Below, one piece after another: positions 1 to 7,539 of a DNA stretch of 64,000 bases. A model generated the notes under the pieces. That model was not told where the DNA came from. It did no database searches and was given only the letters and a program-made list of their open reading frames with translations. The stretch comes from Cognataquiflexum aquatile (GTDB lineage: Bacteria; Bacteroidota; Bacteroidia; Cytophagales; Cyclobacteriaceae). Location of the stretch: positions 744,001 through 808,000 of the forward strand of contig NZ_QMIK01000001.1 in assembly GCF_003316845.1 (NCBI RefSeq). Reading direction: 5' to 3'. The position numbers were made by a program, and so were the translations under genes. Numbering within the stretch: the first letter of the stretch is position 1; the number at the start of each line of letters is the position of its first letter.

Positions 1-92
1 AGTCATGTTTACATTTTTTATTAATCCTGAATTCAATATTCTAAATTCAAAATTTTCTCGCTTCTTGTCTCTTGCTTTTTTTGTCTCATATC

Positions 93-632
93 TCAAGTCT
101 CCTGTCTAAATCTCTCACTCACCAATTTCACATGACCCAAATGGTGTCTAGAGTGCCATGCGTACAGTGCAATGGTGGTGGCGAGTGACATTGTTTTTTG
201 GTTGGCAGGATGGTAAAAGGTTTTCTGCAGGTCATAAGCCGATAAAGATTTAATCAAACCTACCCAGCGATAATGCAATCCTTCCAAAATCTTCAAACTT
301 GGTCCAATAGGCATGTCTTTGGCATCAGCCAATTCCGCCCACAAATCTTCATGATAAGGTTTGATGGTTGGGTTATCCTCAGTAAGCGCCAACTTGAACC
401 GGATAAAACTATTCATATGGCTGTCGGCGCAGTGATGCACCACTTGCCTCACGGTCCATCCTTCAGGCCGATAAGGTGTGTCCAATTGTTCTTCGGAAAG
501 TTTATAGGTTTCAGTTTTGAGCAATGAGGGGAATTCTTCTATGATTCCAACCCATTCTTCAAGTTGTTGGGCAGAGATTTCTTTTGGTGCTGAAAATCGG
601 CCTACGGGGAATTTTAATGATTCTATTTCCAT
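93..632 (-). CDS. DinB/YfiT-type putative metal-dependent hydrolase or thiol transferase
   Basis: A 179-residue four-helix-bundle protein of the DinB superfamily, closest in pattern to Bacillus YfiT/BstA. The three expected metal-binding histidines are visible: H67 in the VVHHCADSH stretch, then H160 and H164 in AWHSRHHLGH. YfiT-like proteins bind a divalent metal and some transfer a thiol cofactor; the substrate here cannot be told from sequence. It is cytoplasmic, with no signal peptide. The start ATG lies directly beside an AT-rich tandem repeat (640-705). The last residues are encoded in a low-complexity stretch rich in gtct/tctc words that continues past the stop, so the exact C-terminus may be variable between relatives. 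Family call is firm, activity is not. Confidence 0.85.
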   Translation of the reverse strand: MEIESLKFPVGRFSAPKEISAQQLEEWVGIIEEFPSLLKTETYKLSEEQLDTPYRPEGWTVRQVVHHCADSHMNSFIRFKLALTEDNPTIKPYHEDLWAELADAKDMPIGPSLKILEGLHYRWVGLIKSLSAYDLQKTFYHPANQKTMSLATTIALYAWHSRHHLGHVKLVSERFRQET

Positions 633-639
633 TTGGTTT

Positions 640-705
640 TTGGTTAAATGGTTATTTGGTTAATTGTTATTTGGTTATTTGGTTAATTGTTATTTGGTTA
701 ATTGT
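640..705. repeat. AT-rich tandem repeat upstream of the DinB-like gene
   Basis: Imperfect direct repeats of a 15-base word, gttatttggttaatt, and shorter variants of it fill the bases immediately 5' of the minus-strand gene that starts at 632. Copy number of such a tract can change by slippage. It would sit in that gene's leader or promoter. Confidence 0.75.
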
Positions 706-730
706 TTAGAACTTAAAAGGTTAACTGAAT

Positions 731-830
731 TTGAATTCATGGCGTGGACTTGGTATTTAGGACTTTCTCTTAGCTTGGTACTTAGTACTTGATACTTGGT
801 ACTACACTCTCGCTTCTCGGCTCTTGCATC
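731..830. repeat. Low-complexity direct repeats after the priA stop codon
   Basis: Words such as cttggta, cttagta and cttgata recur at 768-803, followed by a cgcttctcggctcttg stretch that runs right up to the priA stop codon at 831. Similar degenerate simple repeats follow the stop codons of several other minus-strand genes in this window. No ORF or terminator hairpin is evident. Confidence 0.55.
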
Positions 831-3350
831 TCAATACGGATCCACATCCACCACAAACCTCACTCCTCTAAAGTCCTTATGCACCTGCATTTCTTCCAAA
901 AGTTGGAGCAAATCATGTTTAAATTGCGCTTGGGCATTTCCTGATTTATCCAACTTCGCGATAGATTCGAAAATGTATTGGTTCTTGATTTTTCCGACCA
1001 ATCCTTTCTCCGGCCCCAACATGATCTTCTTGACATCGATTTCGCCCATCAGGTTATGGAGATGTCTTGCGGCCTTTTCTGCGATTTTATAATCCTTATG
1101 CCGGGTCGTGATTTTGATGATTTTGACAAAAGGAGGGTAGAAAAACCGTTGTCGATCCCCCATCTCTTGGATATAAAAATTCTTGTAATCCCCGGAAATC
1201 ACTTGTCCAAAAATGGCTTCCTCAGGTTTTCGTGTTTGGATGATGACGGCACCTTTTTTGTCCCGCCGTCCAGCCCGGCCTGCCACTTGGGTGATTTGCT
1301 GAAAAGCACGCTCCCCGGCCCTAAAGTCCGGAAAATACAAAATCCTGTCTGCATCCATGATCCCTACGACTGTGACCCTGTCAAAGTCCAGGCCCTTGGT
1401 AATCATCTGTGTACCGACCAAAATATCAATGTTCCCACTTCCAAATTCTTCCAATAATTGCTGGTATCCGTATTTGCTTCGGGTAGTATCCAAATCCATC
1501 CTTGCGATTCTGGCTTCAGGGAAAAGTAAGGAAAGACTTTCTTCAATCCGCTCCGTTCCCAATCCTACCGCTCCCAATTTATTGCTTCCACAGGCAGGAC
1601 ATGCATGCGGAACTTTCTCCTTGAACCCACAATAATGGCAGCGCATTTCCTCCCCAAACTGATGATAAGTCAGGCTGACATCGCAATGTTCACATTCAGG
1701 AATCCATCCGCAATCTTCGCAGGCAATATAAGGCGCATAACCGCGCCTGTTCTGGAAAATCAAAACCTGCTCCTGATTGGACAAAGCCTCCTGTATTTTC
1801 TCCCTAAGAAGCCGCGTAAAATCAAGCTTCAGCAGGTTTTTCTTTTTGTCCACCAGCATATCCGCCAACTGATACTCGGGAAGTTGTGCCTCTCCATATC
1901 TTTTGTCCAAAGCCACATAACCATACTTTTTGGTCCTTGCATTGTAAAAAGACTCAAAGGAAGGCGTCGCCGAACCGAGTAAAGTTTTGGCTTGGTGAAT
2001 CCAGGAAAGCATGATCGCCGCATCCCTAGCCTGAAATCTCGGTGCCGGATCAAACTGTTTGTAGGATGACTCATGTTCCTCGTCTACTATCACCATTCCC
2101 AAACTGTCAAATGGCAAGAAAATCGAAGACCTTGCCCCGATCACAAAAGAGATTTTTCCGCTCAAAACCCCATTCCAAACCTCTACCCTTTCATTGTCTG
2201 AATATTTGGAATGGTAAACCCCCATGCTACTCCCAAAAACTTTCCTAAGCCTGCCGACCATGTGGGTGGTAAGGGCAATCTCAGGCAATAGCAACAATAC
2301 TTGGGAACCACCGGCCAAGACCTCCTTGATCAGGGTAATATATATTTCTGTCTTGCCGCTACCGGTTATTCCATGAAAAAGGACTGCTTTTTTTTCTTCA
2401 AATTGGCTTTTTATTTCTCCAAGAGTTTTGCTCTGTAGGTCTGAAAGGACAATTTCTTCTCCATTTCCTTCTTCCTCCTCAAAACGACTGATGATAATTT
2501 TGAACTCTTCAAGCACACCGTTTTTGATCAGGGTCTTGAGAGATGATACCGATAGGTTTGCTTCGGTTATTACTTTTTTGTCAAGTCCTTTCTGGTTGAG
2601 ATCAGGTTGCTTGTACACCGGGATTTCCTGCAGGTATTTGAGTAAGATTTCCTCTTGCTTTGGTTTGTTGGCGATATCGTTGAAAAGGGCTTCCAAGGCT
2701 TTCTTGTCTGAAGCATACTCTTTAGAAAGCCTGATTCTTGATTCAACTTTGGGCGTATATTTCTCTTTTAATTGCTCAAAAACCAAAATGGCTTCCTTGA
2801 TGACCAAGCTTTTGATGATGCTGTGGATTGATTTGAGACCAAGGACATTTTCACATTCCTCATAGGTCATATCATCCTTGGAAGCCAATGCCTGAAGCAA
2901 AATTTCCTCCCTATCATCAAGCGGATAGGTTGATGTGTCTGAATCAAAGGTAGGATTGAGTTGGATTTTGCTTTCGCTGCTGAGTTTCAGTCCTGAAGGC
3001 AAGGCCGCATTCATCACTTCTCCGATATGGCAGCAATAATACTCCGCCATCCACGCCCAAAAACGGATCTGCAAAGGATTGACCGTAGCGTGGTTGTCAA
3101 GAATATCAAGGATGGGTTTAGCTTCGTAAGCTGAAGGCGGCTTTTGGTGGACTTTGCCGATAATACCCGTAAGTACCTTCTTTTTTCCAAACTGAACAAT
3201 CACCCGAAAACCGATGCCGATCTGTTCGGCCATACTCCGCGGAATTTTGTAGGTAAACATCTTGGGGATGGGTACCGGCAATATGATGTCCGCAAATAAG
3301 TTGGATTTGCTGTCTTCCTGCGGGTATAAATCACCAAATAAACTCTCCAA
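831..3350 (-). CDS. priA: Primosomal replication restart helicase PriA
   Basis: An 839-residue superfamily 2 DNA helicase that recognises stalled or collapsed replication forks and reloads the replisome. The N-terminal part (roughly 1-120) matches the 3'-DNA-end binding domain. Walker A is GITGSGKTE near residue 330 and the Walker B/DEAH-type box is VDEEH near 423. The cysteine-rich zinc insert lies at about 545-590 with paired CxxC motifs (CEDC, CEHC, CHYC, CPAC). C-terminal helicase motifs follow (GTQM, QVAGRAGR). Length is somewhat above the usual ~730 residues, mainly through a longer region before Walker A. It ends 8 bp upstream of where the next minus-strand gene (3359-5386) stops, so the two are probably co-transcribed, with the DUF255 gene first. 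Confidence 0.97.
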   Translation of the reverse strand: MESLFGDLYPQEDSKSNLFADIILPVPIPKMFTYKIPRSMAEQIGIGFRVIVQFGKKKVLTGIIGKVHQKPPSAYEAKPILDILDNHATVNPLQIRFWAWMAEYYCCHIGEVMNAALPSGLKLSSESKIQLNPTFDSDTSTYPLDDREEILLQALASKDDMTYEECENVLGLKSIHSIIKSLVIKEAILVFEQLKEKYTPKVESRIRLSKEYASDKKALEALFNDIANKPKQEEILLKYLQEIPVYKQPDLNQKGLDKKVITEANLSVSSLKTLIKNGVLEEFKIIISRFEEEEGNGEEIVLSDLQSKTLGEIKSQFEEKKAVLFHGITGSGKTEIYITLIKEVLAGGSQVLLLLPEIALTTHMVGRLRKVFGSSMGVYHSKYSDNERVEVWNGVLSGKISFVIGARSSIFLPFDSLGMVIVDEEHESSYKQFDPAPRFQARDAAIMLSWIHQAKTLLGSATPSFESFYNARTKKYGYVALDKRYGEAQLPEYQLADMLVDKKKNLLKLDFTRLLREKIQEALSNQEQVLIFQNRRGYAPYIACEDCGWIPECEHCDVSLTYHQFGEEMRCHYCGFKEKVPHACPACGSNKLGAVGLGTERIEESLSLLFPEARIARMDLDTTRSKYGYQQLLEEFGSGNIDILVGTQMITKGLDFDRVTVVGIMDADRILYFPDFRAGERAFQQITQVAGRAGRRDKKGAVIIQTRKPEEAIFGQVISGDYKNFYIQEMGDRQRFFYPPFVKIIKITTRHKDYKIAEKAARHLHNLMGEIDVKKIMLGPEKGLVGKIKNQYIFESIAKLDKSGNAQAQFKHDLLQLLEEMQVHKDFRGVRFVVDVDPY

Positions 3351-3358
3351 AAGGTGGG

Positions 3359-5386
3359 TCAGGCTAAAGATGGAAACTGTGCCAAAGCATCGGCAACTTC
3401 AGAAACAGGCTTTTGACAAGCCTTATTGAAGCAAACGTAAATTAAGGCATTTCCTTCAGAATCCGCCGTTTTGTATTCCAATAATGGGATATTTTCTGCG
3501 ACAGTTTCAGACGCAGCAATGACAAAATTGGATGAATTTGAGGCTTGCATCTCCTTGGCTTTCGCTAGTGCCCCTTTGCCCACAATGGCGATTTCTGCCT
3601 TTGGCACCAAAGTACTCAGATACAGCGATGCCCAATTGCAAAGAAAACCCGGTTCGGTGACGATCAGCTTCTTCATGGCTCCAAGCATTTTTTCAGAAAT
3701 CTCAAGATACCTGTCTTCATAAAAATACAAACCCAAATCCTGAAGATTTCTCGCCATCATGGAATTGGAAGCCGGAATGACATTGTCAAACAATTCTTTT
3801 TTGTTGGCTATCAGTTTTTCAGCTGTAGGATTGTTGAAAAAGAAAAAACCGTCAGTCTCATCATAAAATTGCTCCAAAACAATCTCTGTCAATTCCTTGG
3901 CTGTGTGTAGCCATTTCTGGTCAAAAGTAGCTTTGTACAAGGAGATAAATCCTCTGGTCGCCGCTGCGTAATCTTCCAAAAATCCAGGAGTATATGCTTT
4001 CCCGTTTTTGTACGACCGATACAAAATCCCGTCTTGGTACATTTTGTCCAAAATAAAATTTCCATTGGCAAGGGCCAACTTCAATGCTTTCTCCTCTCCT
4101 AAGGATAGATAAGCCTGCACGAGTCCCTCCACCATGAGTCCGTTCCAACCACTCAAAACCTTGTCATCCAAACCCGGATAAATCCTTTTATTCCTCACCT
4201 CCAACAGCTTGATTTTGATTCGGTTAAGCCTGTTTACATAAGCTGAAACTGAAAGACCTTCTTCCTTGGAAAGTTCTTCATATGATTTTGTCTGGAAAAG
4301 GATATTGACTTCATCTTCCCAATTTCCTTTGAATTTGATGTTGTACAATTTCACAAACCAGCGCATATCCTCGCCAAGCAAGCTTTCCAATTCGTCTGAC
4401 GTCCAAGTGTAAAATTTTCCTTCCACTCCTTCAGAATCCGCATCTTGAGCTGCATAGAAACCTCCATCTTGCTGAAGCATCTCAGCTTCCAACCAAGCAA
4501 TGGTTTCGGTCACTTTCTCCTTGAAAAGTTCTTCGCCACTTACCTGATAGGCTTTGGCATAAAGCTTCATCAACTGCCCGTTGTCATATAACATCTTCTC
4601 GAAGTGCGGTGCAAACCATTCCCCATCCACCGAATACCTGGCAAATCCTCCACGCAAATGATCATAAATCCCACCCATTCCGATCTTGCGAAGTGTAAAA
4701 AGTACTTTCTCCGCCAAGGCTTCATCTTTCTTCAGGATTGCATATTCCAACACAAAAGACCAAATGGCCGGCATGGGAAATTTGGGTTTTCTGTTCATTC
4801 CACCCCATTCCAAGTCGAACTGATCCTCTAATTTTTTGATGGTATAAGCCAACTCCTCACTTGACAATTCAGTCTTGACAGACTCCAATCCATATTTCTC
4901 CAACTCCGACCTGTTGAGGCTCCTACCAAATCCTTCTGCACTTTCAGCGAGTTGGTCAAAATGCTTTTCATACGCATCCGCAATATTGGTGAGTAATGCT
5001 TTCCATTGCTTGTTGGGAAAGTAAGTTCCGCCATAAAAAGGCTTTTGGTCCGGCATCAGGAAAACATTGAGCGGCCAACCGCCATTGACGCCCATGACCT
5101 GCACCGATTCCATATAAATATTGTCTAGATCAGGCCGCTCCTCACGGTCGATTTTGATACAGACAAAGTGGGCATTCATGATGGCAGCCGTGGCATCGTC
5201 TTCAAAACTTTCCTTTTCCATCACGTGGCACCAATGACAAGCCGAATAGCCGATGCTGACTATGATCGGTTTGTTTTCAATTTTAGCCTTCGCTAACGCT
5301 TCTTCTCCCCAAGGATACCAATCCACAGGATTGTGGGCATGTTGGAGGAGATAAGGTGATTGGGAGTGGATGAGGCGGTTGGACAT
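3359..5386 (-). CDS. DUF255 / YyaL-like thioredoxin-domain protein
   Basis: A 675-residue protein with an N-terminal thioredoxin-like DUF255 domain (about 1-165) followed by an (alpha/alpha)6-barrel-like region resembling N-acylglucosamine epimerase and glycoside hydrolase folds. The family hallmark CHWCH is at residues 50-54, and the start region has the typical [11 protein letters not shown]. This is the bacterial counterpart of the mammalian spermatogenesis-associated SSP411 protein; biochemical function is not established. No signal peptide is seen, so it is probably cytoplasmic. It is the first gene of a likely two-gene unit with priA. Just upstream of its ATG lie five copies of an 18-bp tandem repeat (5398-5487), which may sit in its promoter. 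Confidence 0.93.
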   Translation of the reverse strand: MSNRLIHSQSPYLLQHAHNPVDWYPWGEEALAKAKIENKPIIVSIGYSACHWCHVMEKESFEDDATAAIMNAHFVCIKIDREERPDLDNIYMESVQVMGVNGGWPLNVFLMPDQKPFYGGTYFPNKQWKALLTNIADAYEKHFDQLAESAEGFGRSLNRSELEKYGLESVKTELSSEELAYTIKKLEDQFDLEWGGMNRKPKFPMPAIWSFVLEYAILKKDEALAEKVLFTLRKIGMGGIYDHLRGGFARYSVDGEWFAPHFEKMLYDNGQLMKLYAKAYQVSGEELFKEKVTETIAWLEAEMLQQDGGFYAAQDADSEGVEGKFYTWTSDELESLLGEDMRWFVKLYNIKFKGNWEDEVNILFQTKSYEELSKEEGLSVSAYVNRLNRIKIKLLEVRNKRIYPGLDDKVLSGWNGLMVEGLVQAYLSLGEEKALKLALANGNFILDKMYQDGILYRSYKNGKAYTPGFLEDYAAATRGFISLYKATFDQKWLHTAKELTEIVLEQFYDETDGFFFFNNPTAEKLIANKKELFDNVIPASNSMMARNLQDLGLYFYEDRYLEISEKMLGAMKKLIVTEPGFLCNWASLYLSTLVPKAEIAIVGKGALAKAKEMQASNSSNFVIAASETVAENIPLLEYKTADSEGNALIYVCFNKACQKPVSEVADALAQFPSLA

Positions 5387-5397
5387 TATTTGGTTGT

Positions 5398-5487
5398 AAG
5401 GGTTGTGGTAGTTGGAATGGTTGTGGTAGTTGGAATGGTTGTAGTTGTTGTAATGGTTATAGTTGTTGTAATGGTTTAAAATGTTGT
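5398..5487. repeat. Five-unit 18-bp tandem repeat at the DUF255 gene start
   Basis: Five consecutive 18-base units start at 5398, 5416, 5434, 5452 and 5470. The first four follow the pattern aatggttgtggtagttgg, drifting to aatggttatagttgttgt, and the fifth is more diverged. The array ends about 10 bases before the ATG complement at 5386, so it lies in the promoter or 5' leader of that minus-strand gene. It is a candidate variable-number repeat. Confidence 0.8.
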
Positions 5488-5843
5488 CAGGTTGTCATTG
5501 TTGTCGGGTTGTCGGGTTTTCAGATTCGTCATTCTGAGTATTTAATATTTTAAAATGTTCAGAAAAGGAAGGACGATTGGTGTTACGTCATCTTGAATCC
5601 GAGGTACGAGGATGAAAGATCTCAGAATAAGGAGACCCTTCGCTACACTCAGGGTGACGAATGAAGGTCAATTAAAGTGAAACGAAGAATCTCCTTGAGT
5701 TTGTTTCTCTAAGATTACAAACAAAAAAAAGAGCCTCTACCCTACCCAAATCCCAACATCGGTCATCCGTCATCGGTCAAAAACACCAGTATTTACTCTG
5801 ATTCAAACTTCCTTCCTTCCTACTTCAAACTTCCAACCTCCCC
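5488..5843. other. Gene-free stretch with dispersed hairpin repeat
   Basis: This interval has no convincing gene. It contains a further short repeat region (gttgtcaggttgtcattgttgtcggg), one imperfect long hairpin unit at 5586-5659 and, near the end, short direct repeats (cggtcatccgtcatcggtc at about 5760, ttcaaacttcc twice at 5802-5836) just after the stop codon of the GSCFA gene. Confidence 0.6.
5586..5659. repeat. Dispersed imperfect-palindrome repeat unit
   Basis: The unit begins cgtcatcttgaa and ends cactcagggtgacg, so its ends pair as an imperfect inverted repeat (CGTCA and TGACG with G-T wobbles next to them). The inner part carries gaggtacgaggatgaaagatctc and gacccttcgctac. Two more units of the same family lie at 21762-21931. 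Such elements are typical REP-like intergenic repeats. Confidence 0.7.
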
Positions 5844-6830
5844 TCACTTCCCCCTCGAATGCACCTGTTTTCTCAACAAGTCCATTTCCTTTGAAAAATC
5901 AAAATCCCGGCTGTATCGTTCCAATTTCTTCTGAAGATTGTCTAAAAATTTGATATGGGCCGGGCTGTCCGGATTGAATGGACGGTGGGCAAGGTCTCTT
6001 TTGATCCCTTCAAATTCCAAAATCAAAGGGAAAGTCTTTGGATCAACCCAAGCGGTTTTGAATCTTTCCCAAATATATTCTTCAGCCTGCGCATTGGGAT
6101 GGATCATGTCTTCCTTATAAAAACGATAGTCCCGCAAATCATCCATCATGATCTCATAGGCAGGAAAATACTGCACAAAATCATAGGTTTCGGTGAGGTC
6201 ATGGGCTGCTAATCGCAGGATGGATTTACTCAACCTGTCTTCAGGAATGCCGTCTTTGATATGTCTGACAGGACTGACGGTCAACAATACCTGTACATCG
6301 GGATTGATTTGCCTCAGAATATTGAAAAAACCACTAAACGCTTTTTGGATTTCATCAGGGTGAAGCAATCTCTTTTCAAATAGATCTGCAGGCTGCTTGT
6401 GACAGTTGGCCACAATCTGACCATCATTTCCATATTCATAAATCCAGGCGGTACCAAAAGTGATCAGGATATGAGATGCATTTTCCAAAACCTGTTTGGT
6501 GTGCTGTTGCTTTTTATGGATCAACCTTTCTAAAGAATCCTGACTGTAAGCCACAACATCAGAATGCATCCCAAAATGCAGGTACAATCCATCCCTGACC
6601 AAAATCATGTCCGTATTGATCGGCATTTCCAATGCGGCATCTTCCATTACTTGAGCGATGGAGAAGGGGTTGAAAAGCGTTCCGAAGGGATTATTGAGAA
6701 TGGGAAACTTTCTTTCGGCCAATTTCTCCCCGATCATGGTCGAAAAACAAGAACCGATAGAAAAGATTGGTTTGTGGTGATTAATCTTACTTTCCCCCTC
6801 AGGGATATCAAAAGAAGTAGTCCAAAGCAT
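5844..6830 (-). CDS. GSCFA domain-containing protein
   Basis: A 328-residue protein carrying the GSCFA signature as SIGSCFSTMIGE near residues 26-37, where the family name motif GSCFA reads GSCFS. GSCFA proteins are related to SGNH/GDSL-type hydrolases and are common in Bacteroidota and Proteobacteria. A conserved ILITFGTAWIYE block and an HPNAQAEEYIW block near residue 245 look like remaining active-site regions. The serine in GSCFS would be the nucleophile candidate and the H of IHPN the general base by analogy to SGNH enzymes. Its substrate is unknown. There is no signal peptide. Confidence 0.88.
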   Translation of the reverse strand: MLWTTSFDIPEGESKINHHKPIFSIGSCFSTMIGEKLAERKFPILNNPFGTLFNPFSIAQVMEDAALEMPINTDMILVRDGLYLHFGMHSDVVAYSQDSLERLIHKKQQHTKQVLENASHILITFGTAWIYEYGNDGQIVANCHKQPADLFEKRLLHPDEIQKAFSGFFNILRQINPDVQVLLTVSPVRHIKDGIPEDRLSKSILRLAAHDLTETYDFVQYFPAYEIMMDDLRDYRFYKEDMIHPNAQAEEYIWERFKTAWVDPKTFPLILEFEGIKRDLAHRPFNPDSPAHIKFLDNLQKKLERYSRDFDFSKEMDLLRKQVHSRGK

Positions 6831-6866
6831 GGGATAAAATTAGAAAGAAAGCCCACAAATCCTTAG

Positions 6867-6925
6867 GGAAAAGGCGCAAAAATTTTTTGAGTTTCCCGCA
6901 AAGGCACAAAGGCGCAAAGAAAAAG
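6867..6925. repeat. GCG-rich dispersed repeat, outer partial copies
   Basis: Two partial copies of the same repeat family as the inverted-repeat arms: ggaaaaggcgcaaaaatttt at 6867-6886 and tttcccgcaaaggcacaaag with its continuation at 6892-6925. They lie just outside the left arm of the GxxExxY-flanking inverted repeat and in the same orientation as that arm. Confidence 0.7.
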
Positions 6926-6956
6926 TAATTCACAAATTAGTTGCTAAAATCTATAT

Positions 6957-6986
6957 CCCGCAAAGGCGCAAAAACGCAAAGGAAAA
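6957..6986. repeat. Left arm of perfect 30-bp inverted repeat around GxxExxY gene
   Basis: The 30 bases starting cccgcaaaggcgc and ending gcaaaggaaaa are the exact reverse complement of 7506-7535. Identity breaks off at both ends of the arm. The arm stops 5 bases from the stop codon of the enclosed gene (6992-7381). Confidence 0.95.
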
Positions 6987-6991
6987 AACAA

Positions 6992-7381
6992 CTACTCCTC
7001 GAGTCCATTCACTTTTCTGTAAATCCCATCTTTAATCAGGTTTACATTGAAATTGATCAGTAACCCAAGTTTGATATTCTTTAACCTCATATAGGTCAGA
7101 ATGACTTTATGAAAAACACTTTCAATTTTTTCGCAGGATTTCAATTCGATCAAAAGTTTGTCTTCTAATATTAAATCCGCCCTAAAACCCTTGTCCAAAA
7201 CAATTTCTTTGTAGTAAATTTTTACTTTCTCCTGTCTGGTAAAAAGAATTCCTCTTTTTGTCAATTCATAAGCAAAAGCTTCCTCGTAAACACTTTCCAA
7301 AAGTCCCGGTCCCAAATGTGTATGAATTTGGTAAGCAATGTCGACAGCTTCTTTTGCAAGTTCATTCTCTGACATATTCAA
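6992..7381 (-). CDS. GxxExxY family protein, PD-(D/E)XK nuclease fold
   Basis: A 129-residue protein with the family signature at G26-LLE-SVY32. The likely nuclease core is D69 in GFRADL followed by E79-L-K81 in LIELK, which fits the D...ExK arrangement of PD-(D/E)XK enzymes. An internal start at M3 is equally possible. The biological role of this family is not established. The gene sits inside a perfect 30-bp inverted repeat whose core is repeated without a gene at several places in this window, which makes a role in moving or maintaining those repeats worth considering. It could alternatively be a DNA-repair or defence nuclease unrelated to the repeats. Confidence 0.9.
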   Translation of the reverse strand: MNMSENELAKEAVDIAYQIHTHLGPGLLESVYEEAFAYELTKRGILFTRQEKVKIYYKEIVLDKGFRADLILEDKLLIELKSCEKIESVFHKVILTYMRLKNIKLGLLINFNVNLIKDGIYRKVNGLEE

Positions 7382-7412
7382 AGTGGTTTAAAATACCACC
7401 TAAAATATAAAA

Positions 7413-7446
7413 AAGACATGCCAAAACTAAATAGGCATGTCTTCTT
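7413..7446 (-). terminator. Rho-independent terminator downstream of purL
   Basis: On the minus strand, aagacatgcc pairs with ggcatgtctt (10-bp stem, 7413-7422 with 7434-7443) and is followed by a T-run read leftward (complement of aaaaaa at about 7408-7414). It lies about 95 bases after the purL stop codon and 30 bases before the GxxExxY start, inside the inverted-repeat-bounded interval. Confidence 0.75.
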
Positions 7447-7450
7447 TACT

Positions 7451-7480
7451 TTTTCTTGGCGTTTTAGTGCCTTCGCAAAA
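7451..7480. repeat. Diverged copy of the GCG-rich repeat
   Basis: The segment ttttcttggcgttttagtgc with its continuation ccttcgcaaaa resembles the right inverted-repeat arm at 7506-7535 in the same orientation but is diverged. It lies between the purL terminator hairpin and the right arm. Confidence 0.5.
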
Positions 7481-7505
7481 ATCTGGTTGTTTATATAATT
7501 CTTAC

Positions 7506-7535
7506 TTTTCCTTTGCGTTTTTGCGCCTTTGCGGG
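7506..7535. repeat. Right arm of perfect 30-bp inverted repeat around GxxExxY gene
   Basis: The 30 bases starting ttttcctttgcg and ending gcctttgcggg are the exact reverse complement of 6957-6986. The arm ends 4 bases before the purL stop codon (7540-7542). Confidence 0.95.
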
Positions 7536-7539
7536 ACAC

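Larger units (their letters stand above)
6957..7535. mobile_element. Putative GxxExxY-bearing element bounded by inverted repeats
   Basis: A 579-bp interval bounded by perfect 30-bp inverted repeats contains a single small nuclease-fold gene and a strong hairpin (7413-7443). The right boundary lies only 4 bases from the purL stop codon. I see no target-site duplication beside the arms (atat on the left, acac on the right), so classical transposition is not supported. The arms belong to a repeat family scattered elsewhere in this window. Calling it mobile is inference from architecture. Confidence 0.45.

Noticed and set aside
831-3350. Plus-strand frames inside priA and other large genes
   Set aside because: They are shadows in other frames, with no family features, and they overlap strongly supported genes entirely.
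6957-7535. Complete insertion sequence around the GxxExxY gene
   Set aside because: There is no transposase and no visible target-site duplication; only the inverted repeat and a nuclease-fold gene are present, so it is reported as a putative element instead.
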